Source of the DNA: Odobenus rosmarus divergens
Lineage: Eukaryota > Chordata > Mammalia > Carnivora > Odobenidae
Reading direction: 5' to 3'
NCBI RefSeq assembly: GCF_000321225.1
Contig: NW_004450562.1
Coordinates: 317,210-381,209 of the forward strand
DNA: 64,000 nucleotides
Both the position numbers and the translations under genes were made by a program. Each line of letters begins with the position of its first letter. The stretch's first letter is position 1. Shown here piece by piece: positions 1 through 11,260 of this stretch. Under the pieces are notes generated by a model, which saw nothing but the letters and a program-made list of their open reading frames with translations, did no database searches and was not told where the DNA came from.

Positions 1-321
1 AAACCAGAAAATATACTCCAACCAAAGGAGTTACAAAACAAGTGTAGTAATTTCCTCCCAGAAGGGAATGTGACACCTAGACAAAATTACGTTGTTTATT
101 TTGCATGGTCTTAACTCAAACTATACAAAAAACTGAGAGCGGTGGCAGGAAGTGCCTTTTTGTGTCCCCGGAGGGGATGGGGCTCCCCAAGCGAAGCCTC
201 TGGATATCTCAGGATTAAGCCAAGAATCCTCAGAGCAACTTGCCTGAAACACTAATTGTATTTGTGTCTCTGTCTTTGATTAGTGGCTTAGTCAGCTTTC
301 TGGCTCATTATCATTTTAATC

Positions 322-352
<31 letters not shown>

Positions 353-984
353 AAGTACTAAGGCTAAGACTTTAGGTTTATTTTTTATTTTCCCCTAGAG
401 GAAAATAATTTAAATACAAACTTGAAGGTATTTTATATACTCTTTATCTTTGTTAACATCAAGTTAACAAACTTGATGTGGGAATGTTGATTTTTTTCTA
501 CCTCAGTCATCAAATGGTTTAAACAGAAAGCAAAGTCTTCGGGATACCTGGACTCTGTCCTTAGCCATTAGTTGCTTTCCTTGGGTTGAATATCCATCCT
601 ACAGCTCAGCAAAGAAAAAAATCAAAGTAGAAAGTGTATATTGGGGTTTACTTTCAGTGATCTACTGTGTTAGAGCAGAACTGGTCAAATATTAACCGTA
701 GAGTACAGGTAGTTGATATATGGTGTTCACTGTAAACCCAGGTCTTAAGTTACTGTGTTACTTATGTTACTTGCTTTTATTAACAGATAGCAAGCCTTCA
801 TGGCAGACAATGTTTAGGAAAGGATTCTTACATTTAATAGCAGAGGGAGAGGTGGAGACTGTCATTTCTGGAATTTTCTCTAGGAAGGGCAGATACTGAG
901 TGTGTGAGGGTGTCACCTGTTTCCCCAATAGGTTGTAGTCTCTTTCTAAGGATTTTGAGATTTAATTAATGTAGTCGATGTTTT
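1..984. other. Intergenic sequence, nothing recognised except a trinucleotide run
   Basis: AT-rich, without a convincing ORF or repeat family. It contains an (ATT)n microsatellite at about 326-352 and a small inverted repeat at 456-479, noted separately. Confidence 0.6.
326..352. repeat. (ATT)n microsatellite
   Basis: About nine uninterrupted TTA/ATT units. Likely polymorphic in length. Confidence 0.85.
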
Positions 985-1177
985 GTTTGTTCATTTTAAT
1001 TTTAAAGAATATTACACAAATAACACATGAATACTGAAAAAGCAAACACATTGCAGATAAAAATTCCTTTTAAAACCTACCCCGACCCCAAATCTCAGTC
1101 TCCTCTGCCCCAGGCAGCCCCTGCCAAATGAAATCACTTTTTCAGTTTGATATACATGCTTCCAAACATTTTTCTTA

Positions 1178-1244
1178 CATATATATATATATATACACAC
1201 ACACACATACATATACATGTATATATAGATATATATCTATAAAA
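1178..1244. repeat. (TA)n(CA)n and related AT-rich microsatellite
   Basis: TA repeats at about 1180-1196 run into CA repeats and then imperfect TATA/GATA units. It gives spurious Tyr/Ile/His-rich open frames on both strands. Confidence 0.85.
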
Positions 1245-1519
1245 TATGTGGTATTGTTTTATTTCTTGATTTTTCATAAGTTGCATTATTCCATATTTAT
1301 CATTCCAAAACTAGCTTTCTCCCCACCCACTCATCAACATGTCTTAGAGCTCTTATTCTAAGCTCCTCATAACTCTACATTATTAAAACAAACAACCCTG
1401 CTGAATTGTATAGGGTGCCAGTTTGGCTAGTCTGTGTACGTTTTTAGCTATTTCCCTATTACTAGACATTAAGATTGTTTCTGATTATTTTTTTCTTTTC
1501 ACCGCTAAAAACAACAAGA

Positions 1520-1724
1520 CAGGGGCGCCTGGGTGGCTCAGTTGGTTAAGCAACTGCCTTCGCCTCAGGTCATGATCCCAGGGTCCTGGGATCGAGCCCC
1601 ACATCGGGCTCCCTGCTCAGCCAGAAGCCTGCTTCTCCCTCTCCCACTCCCCCTGCTTGTGTTCCCTCTCACGCTCTCTCTCTCTCTCTCTCTCTGTCAA
1701 TTAAATAAATAAATAAAAATCTTT
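1520..1724 (+). mobile_element. CAN SINE (tRNA-Lys-derived), full length
   Basis: Starts GGGGCGCCTGGGTGGCTCAG, with box A and box B (GATCGAGCCCC) of a tRNA-like Pol III promoter, then a CT-rich segment and an AAATAAATAAATAAAA tail. It is flanked by a 13-bp direct repeat AAAAACAACAAGA at 1507-1519 and 1725-1737, which shows an L1-mediated insertion. Confidence 0.95.
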
Positions 1725-2023
1725 AAAAACAACAAGAGAGAAAACAAGTTTGTCCGTGTCTACCTATGTACAAATATGATTTTTTTCCCTAAGGTTAAAT
1801 ATTCAGTGGAATGGCCGTGCAGAAGAAACTAGAAATTATTCATGTTTTGTTTTAATAGACATGACCAGTTTTCCCTAAACATGACTTTCAGTGGTCAACT
1901 CCAACAAATATTTCTTTTTATTAAGCTTTGGAATGGGCTCACCCTGGGCTCCAGACAAAGCAGACAGGAGGGCTATGAGCTGGAGTCTTTGCCTTCTAAG
2001 AAGGCTTAAAACTCATCTCTGGG

Positions 2024-2220
2024 GGACACCTGGGTGGCTCAGTCAGTTAAACATCTGCCTTCTGCTAGGGGTTGTGGTCCCAGGGTCCTGGGATCGAGCC
2101 CCGTGTCAGGCTCCCTGCTCAGTGGGGAGTCTGTTCTCCCTTTCCCATTCCCTGTGCTCTCTCTCTCTCTCTCTCTGTCAAATAAATAAGATCTTTAAAA
2201 AAACAAAAAACAAAAAAACA
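2024..2220 (+). mobile_element. CAN SINE, full length
   Basis: Head GGACACCTGGGTGGCTCAG and an A-rich tail of AAACAAAAAAC units. The target duplication has one mismatch: AAAACTCATCTCTGGG at 2008-2023 and AAAACTCATCTATGGG at 2221-2236. Confidence 0.93.
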
Positions 2221-2623
2221 AAAACTCATCTATGGGTCCCCATATATCAACGGGCAAAAGAAAGGCTATACCAGAAGGTCAAAAAGATTAGTTATTTGTA
2301 GAGGGTGGATGGACAGAAATGGGACAGGAAAAAGGGAATGGAAACAGGTATTAGAAATGAGGTGGCCACAATACTCTGAGTATATCTAAGCCCTTTCATG
2401 CAGCTGTGACTCTTGGAACCAGGATAATGGTTTACATACTCCCAGAATAAATAAATCATTCAAATCAGCCAGCATAAGGAAAGAAGCCAACATGGAACAC
2501 CAATAATAAGGAATCTAAGTATATTACAAATAAAGACCAGAACCACCCTGGAGAAGATAGGGAAGAAAACACGTAACCTAAGTCACTGAAAAATGATATT
2601 TTGGATACTATAAAACTAACTAG

Positions 2624-3180
<557 letters not shown>

Positions 3181-3289
3181 TAACTAAGTATGGAAGTCCT
3201 GTACACAGAGGTTGTAGTTTGGTCAGTAAATTTGTTCCTCTCTGTGGGTCTCAGAGGGGAATGAGTTAACAATTCTGAAACCGTTTTAT

Positions 3290-4060
3290 GTGCAGACTAG
3301 TCTGGGTCCAATTAGGAGATAGAAACCACAGTCATTTGAACAGGGAAAGCTTAATAAAAAGAATTATTAACTATAACAAGGGAATGGAGAAATGAGTGAT
3401 GGGCTTGTAAGAAGTAGAGAGAACTCTAAGGAACATAGGAATAGCATACAGAAGGAGCAGCCACCGCTTAGGACTGAGAGAGACAACCCAAGGAAAAGAC
3501 TCCCTCCTCTAGGGCAGAGATCTAGACCGAGTTGGAGAGGCCATGGCTCACTGAATAGCAGAGAAGTCATTGCAGTGCCATACTATCAGAACTTGCCAGA
3601 AACCCACTCCCTGTGGTTTCAGGAAAACTGTTCACAGGGAGGTACCTCACTGGAGGCACTCTACTATGTAACTGCCCGAAAAGGGTACCAGGGAAAGCTG
3701 CCAGGCACTGGTGCTTCTGGATGCTGGGTACTGCAGGAGCCAGCAGCTAGAATCTGGTATTGGGGAAGCTGTCTACACGGCAGGAGCCGGACATTGGAGA
3801 AGCAGCCTGCAACGCAGATGCTGGAGGAGCCGTGGACACTGCAGGAAGCCTAGAAGGAACACACCAGACCAGGTCTTCCTCCTTTCTCCTGCAATGTCTC
3901 TCCATCGCCCTCTACTGACAAAATTCAACATGGTCAGCTGACAAAGGAAAATATTTAAATGGTCCGGCTTCATTTTTGCATACCAGATAATGAAGGATGA
4001 ATTTGGATTTGAGGGACAAGAAACGGATAACTGGCAGAGTCCACCCCTTTGCCTACTCAC
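3290..4060 (+). repeat. Old interspersed repeat, probably L1M-type 3' region
   Basis: Contains GGAGATAGAAACCACAG near 3314, repeated glycine/tryptophan-like GC-rich blocks (3700-3850), then CTTTCTCCTGCAATGTCTCT and GACAAAGGAAAATATTT. This order fits an old L1 3' region I recall from mammals. A related sequence seems to occur at 10460-10960. The 153-codon open frame at 3392-3853 falls inside it and is not considered a gene. Confidence 0.4.
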
Positions 4061-5206
4061 CTTCCATAGACTCCCTTTTACACACATTTGAACTCTCATA
4101 TAACAAAACCTCTCTATAATTCCACCTAACAAGATACAGCTTTTTATCTTAAAATGAAGAAATTTTCTTGCTCTCTGCCAAATGAGGAAATAGTCCCAAC
4201 CAACAGGTATTGTATCCATCACTGACTATGTTAATTAACGCTTAAATTCAGTCATAGTCCCACTGCATGGTCTGTTACCTAAAATCTAAACTATAAAGTT
4301 AGCTTCAGCAATTTGCATGCAAAATAAAAATGGGAAGAAGGAGAAAGAAGAAGAAAATGGTTAGCATATACAAATAAACACATATGTATGACAAGCAAAT
4401 AAAATGTTTCTATAATTGGTCATAAGGCTGTAACTGATATCTATGACTTTCGTCTTCACTACACATTCACTATTTCCCTCACCCTCAGGCAAAACCTTAG
4501 CTGGTTGGGGTGACCCAAACCTTAATCCCCAGTGATTCTAGGTACTTAATTGTACCTGCTTTTCTTGGTTGCTTTAATTTTCCATTAACCTTTACTATTA
4601 GGCATGGAAGTCCTAAGAGGTGCCCTGGAGAACCCCTGAGTATATATGGATAAAGAAATAAATTTAGGTGTACGTATATATGTGTGCATGGATATATTTC
4701 CCAGCTCTGTTTGATAAGAGTGCCTAGACACAATGATGCCCCAGTAGCAATGAGCATACTTAGTGTCCAGATCTTGGTTTCAAAAGATGATTCTCCAATA
4801 AAAAGAACCAGAAATCCTTGAAGAAATGATTGAGTCTAGCTAGCACTGGGACAGGGAAAATACAAGATGAACCCGCAAAATAAATATTCATTAGCCCATG
4901 TTTGTGAATTAAATAACTGAATAAATAAATTAATGGGGGAAAGGAACAGGAGAATTTCAATTAACAAGTGTAGAAGGAATAAGGAAAATAGAAAAATCAG
5001 CACTAGAACATCACAGTAATGATTGTTGTGTGCAAGATCCACTCATGGATGCTAAAATTAGCTAGCAAAAGTTTAAGGGTAACAAGATATTTGTGTCATC
5101 TAAAAGTATCACCACCAATAAATTAGAAAGAGAAGATAGTAACTTAATAGTGGAGACACCTGGCAGATACCATCTTAACCAAGTGATCAAAAGTAAAGTA
5201 AGAAGG
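4061..5206. other. Intergenic, nothing recognised
   Basis: AT-rich with no ORF of interest and no repeat family I could name. Short A-rich stretches only. Confidence 0.5.
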
Positions 5207-5305
5207 GCACCTGGTTGGCTCAGTCAGTAGAGCCTGATCTCGGGCTCGTGAGTTCAGGCCCCATGTTGGGTGTAGAGCTTACTTTAAAAAAATAAATAAA
5301 ATAAG
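5207..5305 (+). mobile_element. Short tRNA-like CAN SINE (older subtype)
   Basis: GGGCACCTGGTTGGCTCAGTCAG, then CGTGAGTTCAGGCCCCAT as box B and a tail of AAAAAAATAAATAAAATAAG. It lacks the CT-rich middle of the full-length type. Confidence 0.85.
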
Positions 5306-5329
5306 ACATAGTGACACCATGTACCCCTG

Positions 5330-6252
5330 ATATAATACACTACATCATTTCTTTGGCATTCTTACCAAAATTTCATAACTCGAATCCATTCTTGAAAAAA
5401 CATCAAATACAAATTAAGGGACATTTTTGAATACTCTTCAAGTATGTCAAGGTCATGAAAGGCTGAGGACTTCCAGAGATTAGAGACTAAGGACATATGA
5501 CAACTAAATGCACTGCAGGTTTCTGGATAGAGCCTGGACCAGAAATAGGACTTTAGTGGACCACTGGTACTATGTGACAAGAATGGCACTTCAATTCTGT
5601 GGTCTTCCTCTCAAAAACCCATAACCCCATCTACTCATGAGAAAAACATCAGACAGATTGCAATTAGCAGCCTACAAAATACCTGATCAGTACTCAAAAC
5701 TGTCAAGGTCATCAAAAACAAGGAAAGTTGGAGAAACTGTCCCAGCCCAGAGGCTCCTCAGGAGGATGACAACTAAATAGGATGTGGTATCCTGGATGGG
5801 ATCCTGGAACAGAAAAGTGGCATTACAGAAAAAAGAAAAAATCTGAATAAAGTATGAGCTTTAGTTAATAATAATGTATCAATATGGATTCATTTATTGT
5901 GGCAAATATACCATACTAATGTAAAATGTTAAAAGAAGTGGAAACTGGGTAGGAGTACATGGGAACTCAGGACTATCTTTTCAGTTTTTCTGTGAATTTC
6001 AGACAATTCTAAAATTTAAAAATTTATTTTTTAAAAAGGGACATTATTAGTAGGAAGAATGGCAAAATTCCAATAACGTCTATAGATTACTCAGTAGTAT
6101 TACATTGCTTCTGGTTTCTATAATTGGGCTACGGTTATATAAGAGGTTACATAAGAGGTTAGGGGAAGCTGGGTGGAGTGTATACAGGTACTCTGAACTA
6201 TTTTTGCAACTTTTCTGTAAATTTAAAAATATTTCAAAACCAGTTTTTTTTA
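5330..6252 (+). repeat. L1ME/L1M-type 3' UTR, with repeated segments
   Basis: At least two successive versions of the same 3' UTR module. The motif GTCAAGGTCAT...GGATGACAACTAAAT with ...CTGGATNG...CCTGGANCAGAAA occurs at 5445-5545 and again at 5702-5815. The ending GGGAACTCAGGACTATC...TTTTTCTGTGAATTTCAGACAATTCTAAAATTT appears at 5960-6015, and a second ending (CAGGTACTCTGAACTATTTTTGCAACTTTTCTG) at 6185-6240. Old and 5'-truncated. Confidence 0.65.
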
Positions 6253-7321
6253 AACGAGCTTGAAATGTTGCCACTTTTAAAAAAAAGGACTCCAATCTAT
6301 GGCCTCGCACACCACTCTCAACATTGGCCTCACAACAATATATGCATACTTTTAAAGGTACACACTATGTTGAGAGTAGCCAATGTACATATGGCTCAAT
6401 TTTATGGAAAGCAGTTTGGAAGTCATGAACAAAGCTGGAAGCACAACCAAGGCAATAAATGAGACCGCCTGGAGAGTCCCAGGGAAACATTGTGAGACAT
6501 TACATAATGTCAGCCAGCAGCAATGGAAGAATTTATTTTAGGTTTCTAATTTAAAAATATATATTTATGTGCACTGGTGAAGGCCAGTGGAAGTCATCGT
6601 CTGACCTCTCCAGAGAAGGGAGGGTGCACCATTGTCCCGGGACCCTGGCCACACCTGCCCCCACACCCCCAGCCTATGCTAACCTGCAGGGGATTCACAC
6701 ATCTGGGGCCAGCTACGAATCTGCTGCCTCGGAGGAGGAAGACGACTGGCCCCATGGATGCTTGCAGACCCCTCGGGGTTCTCTGTACGGTTTTGTTGCT
6801 GGTGTGAGGCTGACTTCTCTTGCTCATGAACTTGGCTCAATGCCTTGCTCTGTGTCTGTTTTTGCAATCTGTCACTCCCTTGCTCCATCTCTATCGAAAT
6901 TTAGTTCTAGAATTTCCTGCTTGAGGGCCTTAGGTTGGGAGACTGGAGTCAGGGCGTACTGTGCCCTTTTTTTTTTTTTTTTTTTACAACTGAGAGGCAC
7001 CAGTTGGCCCATCCCCGCAGGGAGGGCATGCCCTACATGGCTCTGACACCTGGGGTTGTTGCCTGCTGCTTCTAGGTGTGCAAGTTATTCAACTGTGAGG
7101 CTCTTCCCCCGCTGGCATTAATTCCAGAGGAGTAGAGAAGATGCGCCCTGCAACTGTAAAATGAGCATCCTGTGTTTCTTCCCTTCTGTCCTGTTTCCCC
7201 CAAGTGCATCGGCAGTTCCTGTTCCCCGCCGTTTGCCCTGAACTAGTTCCTGCTAAAATGTAAACTGGGGCAACTAGGGCCTGAGCAGATACTTTGAAAC
7301 TCTTTTTTTCCCCTTGGCTTC
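6253..7321. other. Intergenic, nothing recognised
   Basis: Moderately GC-rich near 6600-7100, with a T19-like run at about 6967-6985. The 159-codon open frame at 6567-7046 ends shortly after the poly-T and shows no family resemblance. Confidence 0.5.
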
Positions 7322-7840
7322 TGTGATGGTTAGTTTTATGCGTCAGCTTAACTGGGTTAAAGGATGCCCAAATAGCTGGTAAAACATTGTTTCTGGACGT
7401 GTCTGTGAAGGTGTTTCCAGAAAAAAATTAGCATTTTAATTGGTGAATTGACTACAGCAGATGGCCCTCCCCAATGCAGGTGGGCATTATCCAACTGGTT
7501 GAGTAGAAAAAAAGACAGAGGAAAGGCAAATTCTCTCTCTCTCTCTCTCTCTGCTTGAGCTGAGACATCCATCTTCTCTTGCCCTTGGGCACTGGCAATC
7601 CCGGTCTCAGACTTTCAGATACAGTTTGGGACTTACATCATCAGCCCCCATTTCTCAGACCTTTGGACTTGGACTGATTACACCACCAGCTTTCCTGATT
7701 CTGCGGCTGGCAGACAGCCGACTGTGGGACTTCTCAGCCTCCATGACTGCATCAACCAATTCCTATAATAAACCTCCTCTTATATACATCTCTATATATC
7801 CTATTGGTTCTGCTTCTCTGGAGAAGCCTAACTAAGACCA
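7322..7840 (+). mobile_element. Solo LTR-like element, MaLR type
   Basis: About 519 bp from TGTGATGGTTAGTTTTATGC to CTGGAGAAGCCTAACTAAGACCA, that is, TG...CA ends. The terminal stretch CCAATTCCTATAATAAACC with CTATTGGTTCTG is typical of an old mammalian LTR family. A (CT)n run lies at about 7533-7552. No internal retroviral sequence flanks it. Exact family not assigned. Confidence 0.6.
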
Positions 7841-7959
7841 CTCGCTCTTGGTTCTCTTCCTGTCCCTCTGAACCCTCTTTTCACGGTTCATTATCTCTAG
7901 CTTCTTCTTATACCCCAGCCTTAGAAACAGAGTTGGAAGAGGAAGATTGGGGTTCATGG

Positions 7960-8215
7960 TGCAGCATCGTCTCCAACTGGCTGTGTGTCATTCAGGCAAA
8001 CTGGGAAATCTTTGTGAGCCTCAGATCCTTTACCTGTTAAGTGGAGCTCTCAGTGGGTGCCTGGAAGGCTCAGGAGGCTGTGCTAAGTGTGAGGTACTGC
8101 CCTGGAGAATGAGTTCCCTGAGGGCAGGGACCTCATGACCTTGAGCATGTTCTATTCCAATGCCTTGCACAGTGCCTGGAATACAGTAGGTACTCAATAA
8201 ATGCTTGCTAAATTA
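7960..8215 (+). repeat. MIR followed by an L2/MIR-like 3' end
   Basis: The MIR core TGTGTGTCATTCAGGCAAACTGGGAAAT...GAGCCTCAGATCCTTTACCTG is followed by AGTTCCCTGAGGGCAGGGACC and GCACAGTGCCTGGAATACAG...CTCAATAAATGCTTGCTAAAT, which is the shared L2/MIR tail. Confidence 0.75.
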
Positions 8216-8549
8216 ACAGTTGTCTCTAAAAATCCTAGTCATTATGATTATGCATTTGTGTATGTCACAAGCCATATATCATTTAGGTTCAAGATGGCAC
8301 TGGAAAAAATTTTTTTTAATCTGATAGTAGAAGGTAAATGGAAAGCTAAAATTTATAGGTGCAATAATTTGAGAAATAAAATGGCTGAGTTGCATGGTCG
8401 CTCCAGGTTGTTTATTGACTCTATCTCATTGAGTGGCTTAGTGGGGTCTCTTTCCTCTTGACATATGTGACCTGTCTGGGATCTTTGTTTCTGGACATTG
8501 ATTACCCAGTTTGAATCCTAACCTGCTGATGCAGCATGCCCATTTCCTT
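8216..8549. other. Intergenic, nothing recognised
   Basis: No ORF or repeat family recognised. Confidence 0.5.
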
Positions 8550-8563
8550 AAGAATAATTTTAG

Positions 8564-8760
8564 GGCGCCTGGGTGGCTCAGTCGTTAAGCGTCTGCCTTC
8601 GGCTCAGGTTATGATCCCAGGGTCCTGGGATCGAGTCCCACATCAGGCTCCCTGCTCAGCAGGAGACCTGCTTCTCCCTCTCCCACTCCCCCTGCTTGTG
8701 TTCCTGCTCTCGCTGTGTCTCTCTCTGTCAAATAAATAAATAAAATCTTTAAAAAAAAAA
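8564..8760 (+). mobile_element. CAN SINE, first of a directly adjacent pair
   Basis: Full-length, ending in an A12 tail. Flanked by the target sequence AAGAATAATTTTAG at 8550-8563 and 8761-8774. The second copy also forms the left target of the next SINE. Confidence 0.95.
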
Positions 8761-8774
8761 AAGAATAATTTTAG

Positions 8775-9026
8775 GGTGCCTGTGTGGCTCAGTTGGTTAA
8801 GCATCTGCCTTCAGCTCAGGTTATGATCTCTGGGTCCTGGGATCAAGTTCCACATCATCATCATCATCATCATTGGGGCTCCCTGCTCAGTGGGAAGCCT
8901 GCTTCTCCCTCTCCCTCTGCTCCTCCCCCGCTCTCCTACTAGCTACTCCCCCATACCTGCTCACTGTTCTTGCTCTCTCTTCCTCTGTCTCTCAAATAAA
9001 TAAATAAAATCTTTAAAAAGAGAGAG
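8775..9026 (+). mobile_element. CAN SINE, second of the pair, with an internal (CAT)n
   Basis: Head GGTGCCTGTGTGGCTCAG. A six-unit CAT/ATC repeat at about 8853-8872 interrupts the box B-proximal part. The tail is AAATAAATAAATAAAATC. A third copy of the target sequence (AGAATAATTTTAG, 9027-9039) follows. Confidence 0.92.
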
Positions 9027-9391
9027 AGAATAATTTTAGAGAAGTCTGGAAAAGCTGATTCCATTTTAAAAGTTCACAAATTCATAAAAGGCATTTGGAA
9101 AAAAACAGAAAACTTGAATAAAACTATTCCATAGAGAGATAAGAGAAGGAATGACCTCCTTTAAGCAAGAACTGGATGTTCTGCAAAAGGGACAATCACT
9201 AAATAAGAAAGAGCTGCTCTTGGATATTAAGAAATATAATAATCAAAATAAAAATTCATTAGATTTTGAAGATCTAGTTGAAGAAATTTTCTAAAGCATG
9301 GAACAAAGTGACTAGAGATGGAAAATTGTCAATAATGACAAGAAAATTGAAGGATAAACTTAGCATACCTATCATCCAACTCAGGATTTTC

Positions 9392-9600
9392 TTTTTTTTT
9401 TTTTTAAAGACTTTATTTATTCATTTGAGAGAGAGAATGAGAGAGAGAGATAGAGAGCACAAGAGCGGGGAGTGGGAGAGGGAGAAGCAGACTCCCCACC
9501 AAGCAGGGGGCCCAATGCGGGCGGGACTCGATCCCAGGACTCCAGGATCACGACCCGAGCCGAAGGCAGTCTCCCAAACAACTGAGCCACCCAGGCACCC
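9392..9600 (-). mobile_element. CAN SINE, minus strand
   Basis: Begins with the antisense tail TTTTTTTTTTTTAAAGAC and ends CCACCCAGGCACCCC. The 16-bp direct repeat CCAACTCAGGATTTTC at 9376-9391 and 9601-9616 is perfect, so the insertion is relatively young. Confidence 0.95.
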
Positions 9601-9635
9601 CCAACTCAGGATTTTCATAAAGAGTTAGCAGAGGA

Positions 9636-9835
9636 GGGACGCCTGGGTGGCTCAGTTCGTCAACCGTCTGCCTTTGGCTCAGGTCATGATTCCAGGGTCC
9701 CAGGATGGAGCCCCACATCGGGCTCCCTGCTCAGCGGGGAGTCTGCTTCTCCCTCTGCCCCTCCCCCTTCTCGTGCGCGCTCTCTCATTCATTCTCTCTC
9801 TCTCAAATAAATAAATAAAATCCTTAAAATAAAAA
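9636..9835 (+). mobile_element. CAN SINE, plus strand
   Basis: Head GGACGCCTGGGTGGCTCAG and tail AAATAAATAAATAAAATCC. I could not identify a clear target duplication. Confidence 0.92.
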
Positions 9836-9880
9836 AGAAGCTAATGAAAGATATGCCCCACTAAAATGAGTGAGAAACCC

Positions 9881-10094
9881 GGGGCACCTGGGTGGCTCAG
9901 GAGGTTAAGCATCCAACTCTTGATTTCGGCTGAGGTCATGACCTCAGGATCATGAGCCCGAGCCCCAGCCCCAGCTCTGACTCTGTGCTCCCTCTGTGAG
10001 GAGTCAGCTTGAGATTCTCTCTCTCCCTCTCCTTCTGCCCCTCCCCCACTCTCTCTCTCTCTGTCTAAATAAGTAAAATCTAAAACAAACAAAC
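9881..10094 (+). mobile_element. CAN SINE, plus strand, variant body
   Basis: GGGGCACCTGGGTGGCTCAG head with a variant middle (GAGCCCGAGCCCCAGCCCCA). The tail is AAACAAACAAAC. The 18-bp target duplication AAAATGAGTGAGAAACCC is at 9863-9880 and 10095-10112. Confidence 0.94.
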
Positions 10095-10459
10095 AAAATG
10101 AGTGAGAAACCCCCAAAGATCCAGAAAATAGGATTCTAACACCAGAGAGAAGGAAAGGGAAGGACAGCTGGGCAGCAGACCTGAAGAATATACAACCTTG
10201 ACGGGGGTAGGAATTCCTGAAAAAAATCCTGAGAGAAAAGCTAATGTCTCTGACCACGTACAGAGTTGTATGGGAAAATTTAACAAGGGTTATATTAAAA
10301 AGGTAAATACTAACTACACACACATACACACAAACCAAAAAAAGTTGTAACAAGAAAGGAAATATTATCATAAAACACTACTTGCCTTTAAGGTGAATAA
10401 TGTTTCATAGTTATTATCACAATAATATAAACACTGAATATTGGTTTAACCAAAATTGT

Positions 10460-10960
10460 AATTTATTAGTCAGGATTCCAAAAAATGAAACAATTCTCAA
10501 ATGGGGTAATTTGAGGAAAATTTCATAAAAGAGGCTCTGTGGGCAGGGTGAAAAGAAACCACAAAGGAAGGTGCCGTACCAGTATGAGGGGCTATTACCC
10601 ACCCTCTCTCCCCCCTAATACACAGACCTGAGGGAGCAAGGAGGCGGGAGCAGTTCTCGGAAACTGGAGCGAGTACCTGACAGCAGAGCCAGACTTGCAG
10701 CCCCCACAGCAACCTAACGTGGTAACTGAGGGCAGAAATGCCTTTACTCTCTCCCTCCCCCCCAACTTCCTGCCTGTGCCCCACAATGACCCAACCCACC
10801 CTGAAGACTGAGGGGCAGAAAGCCCATTGATGGGGTCTGTACAGGTCAGAAGCCTTCTGGAAGGCAGAGGAAGACATCAGGACAAACCTCAGTGGGTAGA
10901 TAGAGGAAGGGAATGAAAGAGAACACAATTCTCACGTGTCATAAAGAGCAGGAAGTTAGG
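10460..10960 (-). repeat. Unassigned old interspersed repeat
   Basis: Begins ATTAGTCAGGATTCC, a motif seen at the end of some antisense mammalian LTRs. It continues with a purine-rich start and a GC-rich body reminiscent of 3290-3880. Family not determined. Confidence 0.3.
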
Positions 10961-11188
10961 AGCTAGTCTCTAAATCAGTCAGTCAAGAAAGGCAAGATCA
11001 ACATATGATCTAGATATATGGCAGCAAACACCAGAAAACAGCAAAAAGAGTTGAAACAGGGTACTCTGGGGAGTGAGAGTGACAAGGGACAGGTCAGAGG
11101 ACTACTGTTTTCTTTTTGCATCTATTAGAACAAATAAGACGTTCAAAACTTTGTATAACTTTGATTAAAGTAAAAAAAAATAATATCC

Positions 11189-11260
11189 AGGGGCGCCTGG
11201 GTGGCTCAGTCGTTAAGCGTCTGCCTTCGGCTCAGGTCATGATCCCAGGGTCCTGGGATC
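11189..11260 (+). mobile_element. CAN SINE truncated by the assembly gap
   Basis: GGGGCGCCTGGGTGGCTCAG to CCTGGGATC, after which Ns begin. The remaining ~130 bp of the SINE must lie in the gap. Confidence 0.93.

Larger units (their letters stand above)
985..1860 (-). repeat. Old L1 ORF2-region remnant (antisense), split by a SINE
   Basis: The sequence flanking the SINE at 1520-1724 resembles the antisense of an L1 reverse-transcriptase C-terminal region: a TTTCATAAGTTGCATTATTCC stretch, ACATTAAGATTGTTTCTGATT, and then CAAATATGATTTTTTTCCCT. Heavily diverged; family assignment is by memory of the consensus. Confidence 0.4.
9040..11188 (+). repeat. L1/HAL1-type LINE remnant interrupted by several younger insertions
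   Basis: A-rich, once-coding-looking sequence (for example CTTGGATATTAAGAAATATAATAATC and TTGAAGATCTAGTTGAAGAAATTTTC), resembling the ORF1 region of old L1/HAL1. The 3' end includes ACTACTGTTTTCTTTTTGCATC and TTAAAGTAAAAAAAAATAAT near 11165. Three CAN SINEs sit inside it, and the stretch 10460-10960 looks like a separate old insertion. All frames are broken. Confidence 0.5.

Noticed and set aside
3392..3853. 153-codon plus-strand frame
   Set aside because: Lies in an old interspersed repeat and resembles no protein.
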